DNA of 40,285 nucleotides from DTSX01 sp964633465 (GCA_964633465.1 CAZWGB010000006.1:1-40285); one strand, 5' to 3'. Counted from the stretch's first letter, positions 8,246 through 17,009 are shown. The notes: generated by a model from the letters alone, not told the origin. Program-made: numbers and translations.

Positions 8246-8263
8246 TTGATGTAGTAACATCAA
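8246..8263. promoter_or_regulatory. Perfect 7-4-7 inverted repeat ahead of pgpA
   Basis: TTGATGTAGTAACATCAA consists of two exact 7-base arms around AGTA and ends 18 bases before the pgpA ATG. In RNA it would form a hairpin just upstream of the translation start, and in DNA it could be a repressor half-site pair. The tract after it is A-rich, not T-rich, so it is not a plus-strand terminator. Confidence 0.35.
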
Positions 8264-8281
8264 AAAAGTTGGCGAAAAAGT

Positions 8282-8764
8282 ATGAAACTTAAATTAAATG
8301 AAGTTTTTTCTAACCTATCTTTGTTCGTAGTAACGGGGTTTGGCATAGGATTGCTTCCCATTGCACCTGGGACTTTTGGGAGCATGTTAGGCATTATTTT
8401 ATTTTTAGCCTTAGCCCATTTATATCTTCCTATATTCTGGCTTTGTCTAATTATCGTAATTCTTTATTTTTTTTCTTACTTTGCTGTTCAGTCAGCCTTA
8501 AAGATAATCAAAAGATCAGATCCAGGGGAGATTGTTATAGATGAAGTCCTTGGAATGATGCTTGTGATGATGACGATTCCACCAGATCCAAAGTGGATCT
8601 TTCTGGCTTTTATATTATTTAGAATGTTTGACATCCTAAAGCCATGGCCGATAAATCAAGTTGATAGTAAATTAAAGAATGCTCTTGGAGTAATTTTGGA
8701 TGATTTATTAGCAGCTCTTTATGCAGGAATTGTGATTGTTGGAATTAGATTATTCATAATTTAG
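8282..8764 (+). CDS. pgpA: Phosphatidylglycerophosphatase A
   Basis: A 160-aa inner-membrane enzyme that removes phosphate from phosphatidylglycerophosphate to give phosphatidylglycerol. Diagnostic motifs are GIGLLPIAPGTFGSMLG near the N-terminus, GEIVIDEVLGMM in the middle, and FRMFDILKPWPINQ...GVILDDLLAALYAG at the C-terminus; the Glu/Asp residues in these form the metal-dependent active site. Three to four hydrophobic helices are present and length fits E. coli PgpA. In most Gammaproteobacteria pgpA follows nusB-thiL; here it is more than 20 kb away, and thiL at 30458-31420 is followed by a methyltransferase instead. No strong Shine-Dalgarno is seen. Confidence 0.93.
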   Translation: MKLKLNEVFSNLSLFVVTGFGIGLLPIAPGTFGSMLGIILFLALAHLYLPIFWLCLIIVILYFFSYFAVQSALKIIKRSDPGEIVIDEVLGMMLVMMTIPPDPKWIFLAFILFRMFDILKPWPINQVDSKLKNALGVILDDLLAALYAGIVIVGIRLFII

Positions 8765-8828
8765 ATTTTGATCTTTAAACTTCAATTTAAGAGGCACTAA
8801 AAAAAGAAACAAAAGGGCTAATATAAGA

Positions 8829-9620
8829 TTGAAACTTCCAATTTATTTCGTTGATGCATTCACTGAAAACGATATTCAGGGTAACCCTGCTGCAGTAGTC
8901 ATTGTTAAGGAAAATTTAGATATTGAGACTATGCAAGCGATAGCTTTTGAAAATAATCTTTCAGAAACTGCATATGTAAATATAACTGCTTCTCCGTACT
9001 TAATTCGTTGGTTTACTCCAACTGTTGAGGTTGACTTATGTGGACATGCTACCCTTGCCAGTGCAAGGGTTTTGTTTGATGATTATCTTCCCAGTGGTTG
9101 TTCCCAGGTGATTTTCAATTCCAGGAAAAGAGGCACACTGAAAGCCTTCAAAAAAGGCGATCTGATTTATTTAGATTTTCCTGCAGATCAACCCGAAGAA
9201 GTTGAACAAAATAATCTAATTATCCAAGGATTAGGAGAAAAACCCGATAAAACATACAGGGGAGAGGACGATTATTTGACTGTCTTTGGTGATGAGGAAA
9301 TTATTCGCACGATTACACCTGATTTCAAAATGCTCTCTCAGTTGGATTCTAGAGGGTTAATCATCACTGCCCCAGGCAAAGAAGTTGATTTTGTTTCTAG
9401 ATTTTTTTCTCCCCAATCAGGGGTTGATGAGGATCCGGTTACAGGTTCTGCTTATACGTTAATGATTCCTTATTGGCACGGTATATTGAGAAAGACAAAA
9501 TTAGCAGCCAGACAGTTATCCTATAGATCTGGAGATGTTGAATGCGAATTAATTAAGGATAGCGTCTTGATTGGAGGCAAAACTGCTAGATATCTTGAAG
9601 GCGAGATACTTATTCAATAA
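8829..9620 (+). CDS. PhzF family isomerase-like protein
   Basis: A 263-aa protein of the PhzF/diaminopimelate-epimerase fold, beginning at a TTG that gives MKLPIYFVDAFTE, the normal family N-terminus. Seen motifs: QGNPAAVVIV, NNLSETAYV with the catalytic Glu, WFTPTVEVDLCGHATLAS, and GVDEDPVTGSAY with the second glycine-rich phosphate/carboxylate clamp. Family members isomerise small carboxylated substrates by proton shuttling; only those inside phenazine operons make phenazines. There are no phenazine genes here, so the role is unknown metabolic. It is cytoplasmic and probably in the same unit as pgpA (64-base gap). Confidence 0.9.
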   Translation: MKLPIYFVDAFTENDIQGNPAAVVIVKENLDIETMQAIAFENNLSETAYVNITASPYLIRWFTPTVEVDLCGHATLASARVLFDDYLPSGCSQVIFNSRKRGTLKAFKKGDLIYLDFPADQPEEVEQNNLIIQGLGEKPDKTYRGEDDYLTVFGDEEIIRTITPDFKMLSQLDSRGLIITAPGKEVDFVSRFFSPQSGVDEDPVTGSAYTLMIPYWHGILRKTKLAARQLSYRSGDVECELIKDSVLIGGKTARYLEGEILIQ

Positions 9621-9680
9621 CATTTATTAAGGATCGATAAAAAACCGGGATCATATTCCAAATTTTAAGGAGAATAACCA

Positions 9681-10226
9681 ATGAAAAAAACACTAATAAC
9701 ACTTCTAATAATTGTTTGTGTTTCCACTGTCTATAGTGCACACCACGAGCTTGATAAATCTGAAATAATAGATATAGCCATGTCTGCTGCACCTACCAAT
9801 GTAAGCGGTGAAGCTACAATTATGAGCGCAGACGGATCAATCCTTAGAGAGGGCACTAATGGCTGGACTTGTATGCCAGGTACTCCTCCCAATGACAATG
9901 TTGCACCTATGTGCGTTGATCAAGCATGGCAAAAATGGTTGCAAGCCTACATGACCAAATCCCCATACGACTCAGAATCAGAATCGTTCGGCTTATCTTA
10001 TATGTTGCTTGGAGATATTCCTGTTGATAACAATGATCCCAATAATCAAGATAAATCTAAAGGTACGTGGGTTGCAGAAGGACCACACCTTATGATGCTA
10101 TTGCCTGAAAGTTTGATGGATAACCTCCCAACAGACCCATACGCTGGAGGCCCTTATGTTATGTGGAAGGGAAGTGACTATGTCCATGTTATGGTCCCCT
10201 TAGAGGTAACTCCAAGGTTTAAATAA
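9681..10226 (+). CDS. Secreted conserved protein of unknown function
   Basis: A 181-aa protein with a strong ribosome binding site (AAGGAG) and a clear Sec signal peptide: MKK, a hydrophobic run, then VYSA before HHELDKS. The mature domain carries GTNGWTCMPG and PMCVDQ, whose two cysteines could form a disulfide. SFGLSYMLLGD, GPHLMMLLPESL and GGPYVMWKGSDYVHVMVPL follow. I have seen similar proteins in marine proteobacteria only as hypothetical proteins. The domain is rich in Met, Trp and Pro, with an Asn/Asp-rich loop near residues 113-128. It is likely periplasmic. No catalytic motif is recognised. Confidence 0.7.
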   Translation: MKKTLITLLIIVCVSTVYSAHHELDKSEIIDIAMSAAPTNVSGEATIMSADGSILREGTNGWTCMPGTPPNDNVAPMCVDQAWQKWLQAYMTKSPYDSESESFGLSYMLLGDIPVDNNDPNNQDKSKGTWVAEGPHLMMLLPESLMDNLPTDPYAGGPYVMWKGSDYVHVMVPLEVTPRFK

Positions 10227-10256
10227 ATAATAATCAATCACTCAGTAAGTAAAAAA

Positions 10257-11294
10257 ATGAATGTATCTATTTGTACACCGTATAAAATATTAGGTGCCCC
10301 TGGCTCTCCATACAGTAGAAAGCTTCGTGCGGCAATTCGATACCGAAGACTTCCATATATTTGGTCCAATAGAAATGGCTCTGAAGATGTTAACACTCCT
10401 GACGTACCAGTAAACTTGTTGCCGGTGTTGGTTTTGCCAGGCGAGAACGGTGGTTATCAGCAAGCAAAGATTGACTCGACACCAATTCTTAGATATTTGG
10501 AAAATGTACACAAAGAGCGGTCGCTCATACCCAGTAACCCCATTATGGGTTTTTTAGATTATTTAATAGAAGATTATGGGGATGAGTGGCTGACAAAAGC
10601 CATGTTTCACTACCGTTGGTCACACCAAGAGAACATCGACTTTGCCCGTTCCATCATACCCCTTTGGTTGAAAACGGATGCTTCGATGGCAGATATAGAA
10701 TCGATGGCAGAATATTTCTCCACGCGGCAAATTGAGCGCCTGAAATACGTCGGCTCGAATGAAACAACTGGGCAGTTCATTGAAGAAACTTATGTTAGAT
10801 TTCTAAATCTTTTGGATCGTCACCTCATTGGGAGGCGATTTATTCTTGGTAACCGGCCCGGTTGTGGAGATTTTGGGATTTTTGGACAATTAACCCAATT
10901 GGCTCAGACCGACCCGACTTCTAGAGAGGTTAGTTTAAAAAAAGCCCCAAGGATATTTGCATGGTGTGATAACGTAGAAGATCTCAGTGGGATGGAGCCT
11001 AAAGAAGAAGATTGGTTGAAAGTTGATGCAATTCCGGAGAGCTTAATAGCTCTTTTGAAAGAGATAGGAAAAACCTATGTTCCTTATCTGATTGCCAACA
11101 ACACAGCATTAGAAGCTGGGCAAGAACAATGGGAAGCAGAGATCAATGGCCGTGTTTGGTCTCAAGCTTCTTTTCCCTACCAAGCTAAATGCTTGGTATG
11201 GATCAGAGAAGAATTCTCAAAACTAACGGATGAAGATCAAGATACCCTTGCCGATTTGTTGGAAAAAACTGATTGCCGGTCACTTATTCATTAA
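10257..11294 (+). CDS. Glutathione S-transferase family protein, extended
   Basis: A 345-aa protein. Residues about 10-95 form a thioredoxin-like GST N-domain: LGAPGSPYSRKLRAAIRYRRLPY, a VNLLPVLVLPG segment with the cis-Pro, and the IDSTPILRYLE Ser/Thr motif that binds the glutathione gamma-glutamyl group. A helical C-domain follows (YVRFLNLLDRHL, RPGCGDFGIFGQL). The last 100 residues, after the usual GST end, are an extra helical extension with EAGQEQWEAEINGRVWSQ and the closing EEFSKL. Common GSTs are about 200-230 aa, so this is a long variant of the type often seen in Proteobacteria. It has no leader, so it is cytoplasmic. The substrate is unknown. Confidence 0.85.
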   Translation: MNVSICTPYKILGAPGSPYSRKLRAAIRYRRLPYIWSNRNGSEDVNTPDVPVNLLPVLVLPGENGGYQQAKIDSTPILRYLENVHKERSLIPSNPIMGFLDYLIEDYGDEWLTKAMFHYRWSHQENIDFARSIIPLWLKTDASMADIESMAEYFSTRQIERLKYVGSNETTGQFIEETYVRFLNLLDRHLIGRRFILGNRPGCGDFGIFGQLTQLAQTDPTSREVSLKKAPRIFAWCDNVEDLSGMEPKEEDWLKVDAIPESLIALLKEIGKTYVPYLIANNTALEAGQEQWEAEINGRVWSQASFPYQAKCLVWIREEFSKLTDEDQDTLADLLEKTDCRSLIH

Positions 11295-11379
11295 ATAGCC
11301 TGACGACTGAACTACCCTAGAAAAATACCATTGTCGTGGCATACTACAGGGTCCATTTGGAATATTTGGATAATCTGTC

Positions 11380-12153
11380 ATGAATAAATACAAGTACATC
11401 GTAGTCAAAAAAAGATTGGGAGTAACCAGTGTTTTTCTAAATCGGGTAGACAGTCACAATGCATTGAATGAAGGGTTAATGCTAGAGTTGACTGACTTTT
11501 GTTCGGTGATCAGAAATGACGTTAAAACAAGACTTGTAGTGTTCAGATCAAATGCCAAGAATTTTTCAGTCGGTGCCGATCTAAAGGAGCCAAGATCAAA
11601 GGAAACAAAGCTTTTTCAATGGAAGCACAATAGAGGAAAAGATCTTATCCAAGCTATATTGAATATTGAGCAAATAACCATTTGTTTGTTGCAGGGTTAT
11701 TGCTTAGGAGGGGCAGCTGTCATAGCTTCAGCTTGCGATTTTAGAATTGCTGAAGAAAATACTAAAGTTGGCTATCCCGAAATTAATTTTGGGATGAATT
11801 TAAACTGGCTAGGTTTGCCATTGGCAATTAATTTGGTGGGTATATCCAGGGCCAAACAAATGGTTATCGGAGGAGATTTTCACGATGCCGAACAATTGGT
11901 ATCTTGGGGATTTATTGACGAGGTTTTCACAGCTAAAAATCGAGAACTTTGTCTGAAAAAATGGGTAACAAAATATGCAGCAAAACCTCCTTTAGCTGCA
12001 CAAATGATTAAACGCAGTTCCAATGAACTGGCAATGAATCTTTTTAAGGGGATTATGCATATGGAATTTGAGCAATTTATGCTCAGTGCCAGCACAGAAG
12101 ATCACAAAAAGGCTATAGAAGGTTTTCTTGCCAAGAAACCTGTCAAGTTTTAG
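11380..12153 (+). CDS. Enoyl-CoA hydratase/isomerase family protein lacking one catalytic glutamate
   Basis: A 257-aa crotonase-fold protein. The oxyanion-hole elements are present: NFSVGADLKEP (about 64-74) and GYCLGGAAVIASACDFRIAE (about 107-126). Aligning with rat hydratase, the first catalytic Glu (Glu144 there, in GGGCELA) is Val114 here. The second (Glu164, in PEINLG) is kept as Glu134 in GYPEINFG, at the expected 20-residue spacing. A hydratase needs both, so this is more likely an isomerase-, decarboxylase- or thioesterase-like crotonase. The C-terminus AIEGFLAKKPVKF is typical. It lies in a co-directional run with an acyl-CoA carboxyltransferase gene, separated by the M28 peptidase. 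Confidence 0.85.
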   Translation: MNKYKYIVVKKRLGVTSVFLNRVDSHNALNEGLMLELTDFCSVIRNDVKTRLVVFRSNAKNFSVGADLKEPRSKETKLFQWKHNRGKDLIQAILNIEQITICLLQGYCLGGAAVIASACDFRIAEENTKVGYPEINFGMNLNWLGLPLAINLVGISRAKQMVIGGDFHDAEQLVSWGFIDEVFTAKNRELCLKKWVTKYAAKPPLAAQMIKRSSNELAMNLFKGIMHMEFEQFMLSASTEDHKKAIEGFLAKKPVKF

Positions 12154-12191
12154 GACAAATCGCCGATCTTGGATTTAATATGGAGATGAAT

Positions 12192-13838
12192 ATGAAAAAA
12201 ATTTACTTGGTACCTCTAATCTCAATGGTCTTAATTGGCTGCAATGCAGCTGAAAACGACCGAATACTCTCTGGCAATTCAGTTGAAGAAACAAATCTCC
12301 ATCAGCATATAGCAACCCTTGCATCCGATGAATTCGGTGGCAGGGCACCTGGAAGCGAAGGCGGTGAGAAAACAAAACAATACCTGGTGAATGCTTTCCA
12401 AAAATTAATGCTAGAAACAATCAACGGCGATTATCTTTTGGATGTTCCCTTGGTGGAAGTATCCGTAAATAAAGGGTCCCATATCTCTATTTTTCAAAAC
12501 GGCAGTGAAAAGATGCTCAAACAAGGTAGTGAAACTGTTTTTTGGACCAAAAGAGTTCAAGAAAACGTCTCGGTCGATAATAGTCAGATGGTATTTGTTG
12601 GCTACGGAATTGTTGCACCTGAGTACGGATGGAATGATTACAAAGGCATTGATATGAAGGGAAAAACTGCTGTAATGCTAATCAACGACCCAGGATTTGC
12701 TACCCAAGATGATGCTTTATTCAAAGGCAATGCCATGACGTATTACGGGCGATGGACTTATAAATATGAGGAGGCTGCAAGACAAGGTGCAGATGCTGTG
12801 ATTATCATTCATGAAACAGCACCGGCAGCTTACCCATGGCAAGTTGTTGAAACCAGCTGGCAAGGGAAGCAGATTGATTTAAAGCGAGAAGATATGGGTT
12901 TAGCTCGAGTTAACGTGGAATCTTGGATTACTCACTCCATAGCTCAAGGTCTATTCGAACAATCGGGACTGGATCTAGAAGAACTAAAGATGGAAGCTCT
13001 GAATGCCGAGTTTAAACCTGTGATTATGCAAGGATTGAGTCTCAAAGCGAGATTAAATAACACCATAAGATTCGCAAGCTCACACAACGTGGCAGCAGTT
13101 AAAAAAGGCTCACTCAGGCCCAATGAATACATTCTCATGATGGCCCATTGGGATCATCTAGGTATCAAGGAAGAACAATCAGGAGACAATATCTATAACG
13201 GAGCTGTCGACAATGCTACCGGAGTTGCTGGAATCTTGGAGTTGGCGGAAACCTTAAACGACTATGACAACGAAAGGTCTCTGCTTTACCTTGCAGTTAC
13301 CGCGGAGGAATCGGGACTCCTTGGGTCAGCATATTTTGCTGAGTATCCACCAATAAATCTTTCCCAAGTAGTCGCAGGATATAATTTTGATGCTATGCAC
13401 CCAAGAGGAAAAGTAAAAGACGTGGTTGTTGTTGGTTATGGCGCATCAGAGCTGGAAGATATCCTAGAGGGGAAGCTGCAGAAATATAATAAATATTTGG
13501 TTCCAGATCCGGAGCCAGAAAAAGGTTTTTTTTATCGTTCAGACCATATAAGCCTATCTAAGAAAGGCGTACCAATGCTTTATGCTGATGCAGGCATTGA
13601 TCAAGTCGAAGGGGGCATCGAAGCCGGTGAACAATCGTCACTAAACTATGTCACCAATGACTATCATCAACCCTCTGATGAATATGCTAGTGACTGGGAT
13701 CTCAGCGGCATAGCAGAGTATCTATCAATAACAGCTGAAATGGTTATTGATCTTGCTAATTCAGAAGATTGGCCGGAATGGTATGAGGGCAATGAATTCA
13801 AGTCAATTAGGGAAGCGTCGAGAACGACATCCAACTAA
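12192..13838 (+). CDS. M28 family zinc aminopeptidase, predicted lipoprotein
   Basis: The start at 12192 is preferred over the in-frame ATGs at 12180 and 12186 because GGAG at 12182-12185 then sits six bases upstream and the protein begins MKKIYLVPLISMVLIGC, a type II signal peptide with lipobox LIGC; Cys17 would be lipidated. The 548-aa protein has a PA-like insert (about 110-270) and the M28 catalytic domain (about 300-515). Zinc ligands read as His319 (MAHWDHLG), Asp340 (GAVDNATG), Glu373 with general base Glu372 (TAEESGLLGS), Asp400 (NFDAM) and His492 (NDYHQPSDEY). It would trim amino-terminal residues from peptides in the periplasm. All ligands are intact, so it should be active. Confidence 0.92.
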   Translation: MKKIYLVPLISMVLIGCNAAENDRILSGNSVEETNLHQHIATLASDEFGGRAPGSEGGEKTKQYLVNAFQKLMLETINGDYLLDVPLVEVSVNKGSHISIFQNGSEKMLKQGSETVFWTKRVQENVSVDNSQMVFVGYGIVAPEYGWNDYKGIDMKGKTAVMLINDPGFATQDDALFKGNAMTYYGRWTYKYEEAARQGADAVIIIHETAPAAYPWQVVETSWQGKQIDLKREDMGLARVNVESWITHSIAQGLFEQSGLDLEELKMEALNAEFKPVIMQGLSLKARLNNTIRFASSHNVAAVKKGSLRPNEYILMMAHWDHLGIKEEQSGDNIYNGAVDNATGVAGILELAETLNDYDNERSLLYLAVTAEESGLLGSAYFAEYPPINLSQVVAGYNFDAMHPRGKVKDVVVVGYGASELEDILEGKLQKYNKYLVPDPEPEKGFFYRSDHISLSKKGVPMLYADAGIDQVEGGIEAGEQSSLNYVTNDYHQPSDEYASDWDLSGIAEYLSITAEMVIDLANSEDWPEWYEGNEFKSIREASRTTSN

Positions 13839-13856
13839 CTAAGGAAGTCAAAGATA

Positions 13857-15380
13857 GTGGAAGGGGATGAAAAATCTGCATTGCAAGAGCTTTCTGAGCG
13901 TCTTGCAAAAACATCGGATGAACAGCGAGAAGAGGCGCGTGATAAGCGCCATGGACGTGGTTATCGTACAGCCCGCGAAAACCTCCAAGACATAGCCGAT
14001 CCCGATTCATTTATGGAGTATGGGCAACTCGCTGTGGCAGCACAGCGTAATCGTCGAGAATACGAAGAACTGCAACAAAGCACCGCAGCCGATGGCATTA
14101 TCACCGGTCTGTGTACCATCAACTCTGAACTGGTGGGAGCCGATTTAGCTAAGGCGATTGTTATCATTAATGATTACTCTGTACTTGCTGGTACACAGGG
14201 TTTTTTCCACCACAAAAAATTAGACAGAATGTGTGATTTGGCTGAACGTTTGGCATTGCCTGTAATCATGTACACCGAAGGAGGTGGAGGTCGGCCCGGT
14301 GATACGGATGTAACAACTCACATTGCAGGACTTAATGTACTTTCATTTACCAATTGGGCCAGACTGGCAGGTAAAGTTCCCCGTATAGCAATAAATAATG
14401 GTTTTTGCTTTGCTGGAAATGCGGCTTTATTTGGATGTGCCGACTTTAAAATTGCCACTCGTGATTCTTGGGTTGGGATGGCAGGACCCGCCATGATAGA
14501 GGGAGGTGGGCTTGGTAAATTTGAGCCAACAGATATAGGGCCTGCCGAAATGCAAGAAAGTAATGGTGTCATTGATATTCTCACTGAGAATGAAGCGCAA
14601 GCAACCGAACTTGCCAAGCAACTCCTGTCATATTTCCAAGGCTCAATCGACTCGTGGTCTGTTGCAGACCAGATGACACTTCGAGACATAATTCCCAAGG
14701 ATCGTCGATGGGCTTATTCTGTTCGTGATGTGATCAGAACAATATCTGATGAAGGTAGTTTTCTAGAACTTCAACGCATATACGGACGCAACATTATCAC
14801 CGGTTTTATCAGAATTGAGGGTCATCCTGTTGCTTTAATCGCAAACGATTGTCAACAGATGGGTGGTGCAGTTGATGCTGTATCAGCTGAGAAGGCGGCT
14901 CAGTTTCTCACCATTTGTAGTGCTTTCAAACTGCCAGTTGTATCACTTACAGATACGCCTGGTTTTATGGTAGGTCCTGACAGTGAGGAGGAGGGTGCTG
15001 TGCGCAGGATGGCATCTTTGTTTATTGCAGGTGCGGCCTTGTCTTCTCCAGTGGTGGCAATTTTTCTTCGCAAAGGCTACGGTCTTGGGGCAATGGCAAT
15101 GGTTGGAGGTAGTTTCCTCGATCCTCTGTACTCTGCTGCATGGCCGACTGGTGAATTTGGTGCAATGGGTCTTGAGGGTGCAGTAAGGCTTGGTTTTAAG
15201 AAGGAGCTTGATTCAGAGAAAGATCCGCAAAAAAGGGCTGAATTGTTCGAAAAACTGGTGACTCAGAGCTACGACGCAGGCAAGGCAACCGAGATGGCAT
15301 CACACTTGGAGATTGATGCTGTCATTGATCCAGCAATGACAAGAGAATTTATAGTAAAAGCCTTACATGCAATTAAATAA
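13857..15380 (+). CDS. Acyl-CoA carboxylase, carboxyltransferase (beta) subunit
   Basis: A 507-aa carboxyltransferase with both crotonase-like halves. The N half has GGGGRPGDTDVT and GNAALFGCADFKIATRDSWVGMAGPAMIEGGGLG; the C half has LTDTPGFMVGPDSEEEGAVRRMA and LRKGYGLGAMAMVGG. These are the biotin-carboxyl and acyl-CoA sites of propionyl-/methylcrotonyl-/geranyl-CoA carboxylase beta subunits. It begins with GTG, 18 bases after the M28 gene. No biotin carboxylase or biotin carrier gene lies anywhere in the window, so the partner must be elsewhere or the protein works apart. Its DNA looks richer in G+C and in CGN/GCG codons than its neighbours, which may point to acquisition or to higher expression. 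The acyl-CoA substrate is not decided. Confidence 0.9.
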   Translation: MEGDEKSALQELSERLAKTSDEQREEARDKRHGRGYRTARENLQDIADPDSFMEYGQLAVAAQRNRREYEELQQSTAADGIITGLCTINSELVGADLAKAIVIINDYSVLAGTQGFFHHKKLDRMCDLAERLALPVIMYTEGGGGRPGDTDVTTHIAGLNVLSFTNWARLAGKVPRIAINNGFCFAGNAALFGCADFKIATRDSWVGMAGPAMIEGGGLGKFEPTDIGPAEMQESNGVIDILTENEAQATELAKQLLSYFQGSIDSWSVADQMTLRDIIPKDRRWAYSVRDVIRTISDEGSFLELQRIYGRNIITGFIRIEGHPVALIANDCQQMGGAVDAVSAEKAAQFLTICSAFKLPVVSLTDTPGFMVGPDSEEEGAVRRMASLFIAGAALSSPVVAIFLRKGYGLGAMAMVGGSFLDPLYSAAWPTGEFGAMGLEGAVRLGFKKELDSEKDPQKRAELFEKLVTQSYDAGKATEMASHLEIDAVIDPAMTREFIVKALHAIK

Positions 15381-15433
15381 GTGAAATTGTTCTTTTTTAA
15401 ACTGAAACCGAGTAAAAAAATAGTTCCGTAGCT

Positions 15434-15949
15434 ATGAGTGTCAATGAACCTACTGTTTTTCTCGATATGGACGGTGTACTGGTTGATTTTTTTAATGCTT
15501 TTGCAAAACTTGCTAACGTAAAACACTGGAAGCAAATGGATCCTCAAAGGTTGCAAGATGTTTTGAACAAGATTGTCGGCTCGGATTATTTTGCTAAACT
15601 TCCAAAAACCAATGCCTGCGATAGCATCGTAGAAATGGTCGTAGACTTTGCAGGATCTTATTCCATTTTATCTTCACCCTTGAGAGGAGATATTGCCAAC
15701 AGTACTAAACACAAACGGGCTTGGGTAATGGATAATCTATCTCCACAGCCTACGACTACAATTATTGTGAGAGATAAAAGCCAATATGCACTTTTAAATG
15801 GTGTTCAAAACATCTTGATTGATGATCGTGCTAACAACATTCACAAGTGGAAGGAGGCAGGTGGATATGGGATAAAATTCCAAGCGAACGAGAACGATTT
15901 ATCCGTTATATCCGGAGCTTTAAAAGCTTATAAGATAGAGAATACTTAG
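15434..15949 (+). CDS. 5'(3')-deoxyribonucleotidase-like HAD phosphatase
   Basis: A 171-aa HAD-superfamily protein of the NT5C type. Motif I is FLDMDGVLVDFF with nucleophile Asp11 and acid/base Asp13; the Ser/Thr motif is in SILSSPLRG; the Lys motif is STKHKRAWV; motif III is LIDDRANNIHKWKEAGG. These enzymes dephosphorylate (deoxy)nucleoside monophosphates and help set dNTP pools. Length fits the bacterial and phage-type short form. Its stop overlaps by 4 bases the stop of the opposing hydrolase gene. Other small HAD phosphatases share the motifs, so the nucleotide substrate is probable, not proven. Confidence 0.8.
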   Translation: MSVNEPTVFLDMDGVLVDFFNAFAKLANVKHWKQMDPQRLQDVLNKIVGSDYFAKLPKTNACDSIVEMVVDFAGSYSILSSPLRGDIANSTKHKRAWVMDNLSPQPTTTIIVRDKSQYALLNGVQNILIDDRANNIHKWKEAGGYGIKFQANENDLSVISGALKAYKIENT

Positions 15950-16929
15950 TTTTTTAGCAAAGTTGCCAAATGCTTGTAAGCAGCATTTTGATACTCTGGA
16001 CTTGATCCAGCCATCACCTCACCTTTAATCGCACATGTTTCATAGGCTCGTCTTCTGTCTTGCGGGTCGCTGAAATCAAATTCTCCCTTGGCGCTATACA
16101 CCGTTTTTGTTTCAGCAGATACCCAAAAGTGACATTCTGCAAAACTGTAAGCATCAGGCCATAATTTCAGTGGTAGAGGACTGTCAAAGGAATGATATGC
16201 TCCTGGGTACAATTCAATCTTGGCATTGCCACCCATCTTGTTGATCCTTGAGACAAGCTCGATACAAGGCTTTGGTGGGGTCCAATTGTCAGCCGCGCCC
16301 ATATAGATCTGCATCAGGTCTTTATCCCAATCATCAACATCGGGTATGGCCATACAGCCAGGGTACCACATTAAATACCCGGTAAAACTTTCTCCTTTTT
16401 GAAATACTTCCTGTTGAAACGGTATCCACGCGTTATACAATGCTGCAGTGCCTCCCAAGCTCCAGCCAGCAGCAAAAATTTTTCTGTTATCAATTCTAGG
16501 GTCATCCCAGAGCATTTTCAGAGCCATAGCCATGTCCCAGACCACTGTCTCGAGAGTCATATTAATCTGGTCACCAACGGTGGACTTGGTGCCTCTTGAG
16601 TCGAAAGGATGCATCGCAAAGACCGCAAAACCAGCCTGTCGCATTAATTCAAGGTATTCGAGATGATGTTCCCGCCAATTGAGCGAACCGTGTGATGCGA
16701 TAATCAAGGGATAGCTTTCTTTTTCTTCATCAGGAAAGCTCAAATAACCAAATACTTCTTGGTCAGGCTGAGTATTTATGGCATTGTCAAAAATATTTTC
16801 AAAGCCGATGATGTTTTTAGAGGTATAGGTCATTTTCCCATGAGCAGAATCGTGACCATAAACATTAAAATTAGAAAGGAGCAGGAACAACAAGCCCGCT
16901 AATAAAAAATGACTGTGTTGTCTTTTCAT
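15946..16929 (-). CDS. Exported dienelactone hydrolase-like alpha/beta hydrolase
   Basis: A 327-aa protein with a Sec signal peptide (MKRQHSHF, a leucine-rich core, cut near VYG-HDS). Catalytic triad by eye: Ser157 in GWSLGG, Asp214 in GAADNWTPP and His246 in PGAYHSFDS. ASHGSLNWREHH at 79-90 supplies the oxyanion region. The fold order matches the DLH branch (PF01738-like). It is periplasmic, likely an esterase or lactonase. It is divergently placed to the exported amidohydrolase with an 80-base gap, so the two may share a control region. The C-terminal 60 residues form an extra helical tail with Cys292. Confidence 0.82.
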   Translation of the reverse strand: MKRQHSHFLLAGLLFLLLSNFNVYGHDSAHGKMTYTSKNIIGFENIFDNAINTQPDQEVFGYLSFPDEEKESYPLIIASHGSLNWREHHLEYLELMRQAGFAVFAMHPFDSRGTKSTVGDQINMTLETVVWDMAMALKMLWDDPRIDNRKIFAAGWSLGGTAALYNAWIPFQQEVFQKGESFTGYLMWYPGCMAIPDVDDWDKDLMQIYMGAADNWTPPKPCIELVSRINKMGGNAKIELYPGAYHSFDSPLPLKLWPDAYSFAECHFWVSAETKTVYSAKGEFDFSDPQDRRRAYETCAIKGEVMAGSSPEYQNAAYKHLATLLKN

Positions 16930-17009
16930 TGCAACATACTAACAGAAAACCTTCAGTAGTTATGTTATAAAGAAAACACAGAAATCTTGATGCTATTAGG
17001 AGAAACAAT

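Noticed and set aside
8829..9620. Phenazine biosynthesis gene
   Set aside because: PhzF-fold proteins are widespread outside phenazine operons and no other phz gene is present.
11295..11379. Possible terminator hairpin (ACCCT ... AGGGT) between the GST and crotonase genes
   Set aside because: The stem is short, has mismatches inside and no T-run after it.
14318..14698. 126-aa open frame antisense to the carboxyltransferase
   Set aside because: Mirrors the conserved carboxyltransferase motifs; no own start signal.
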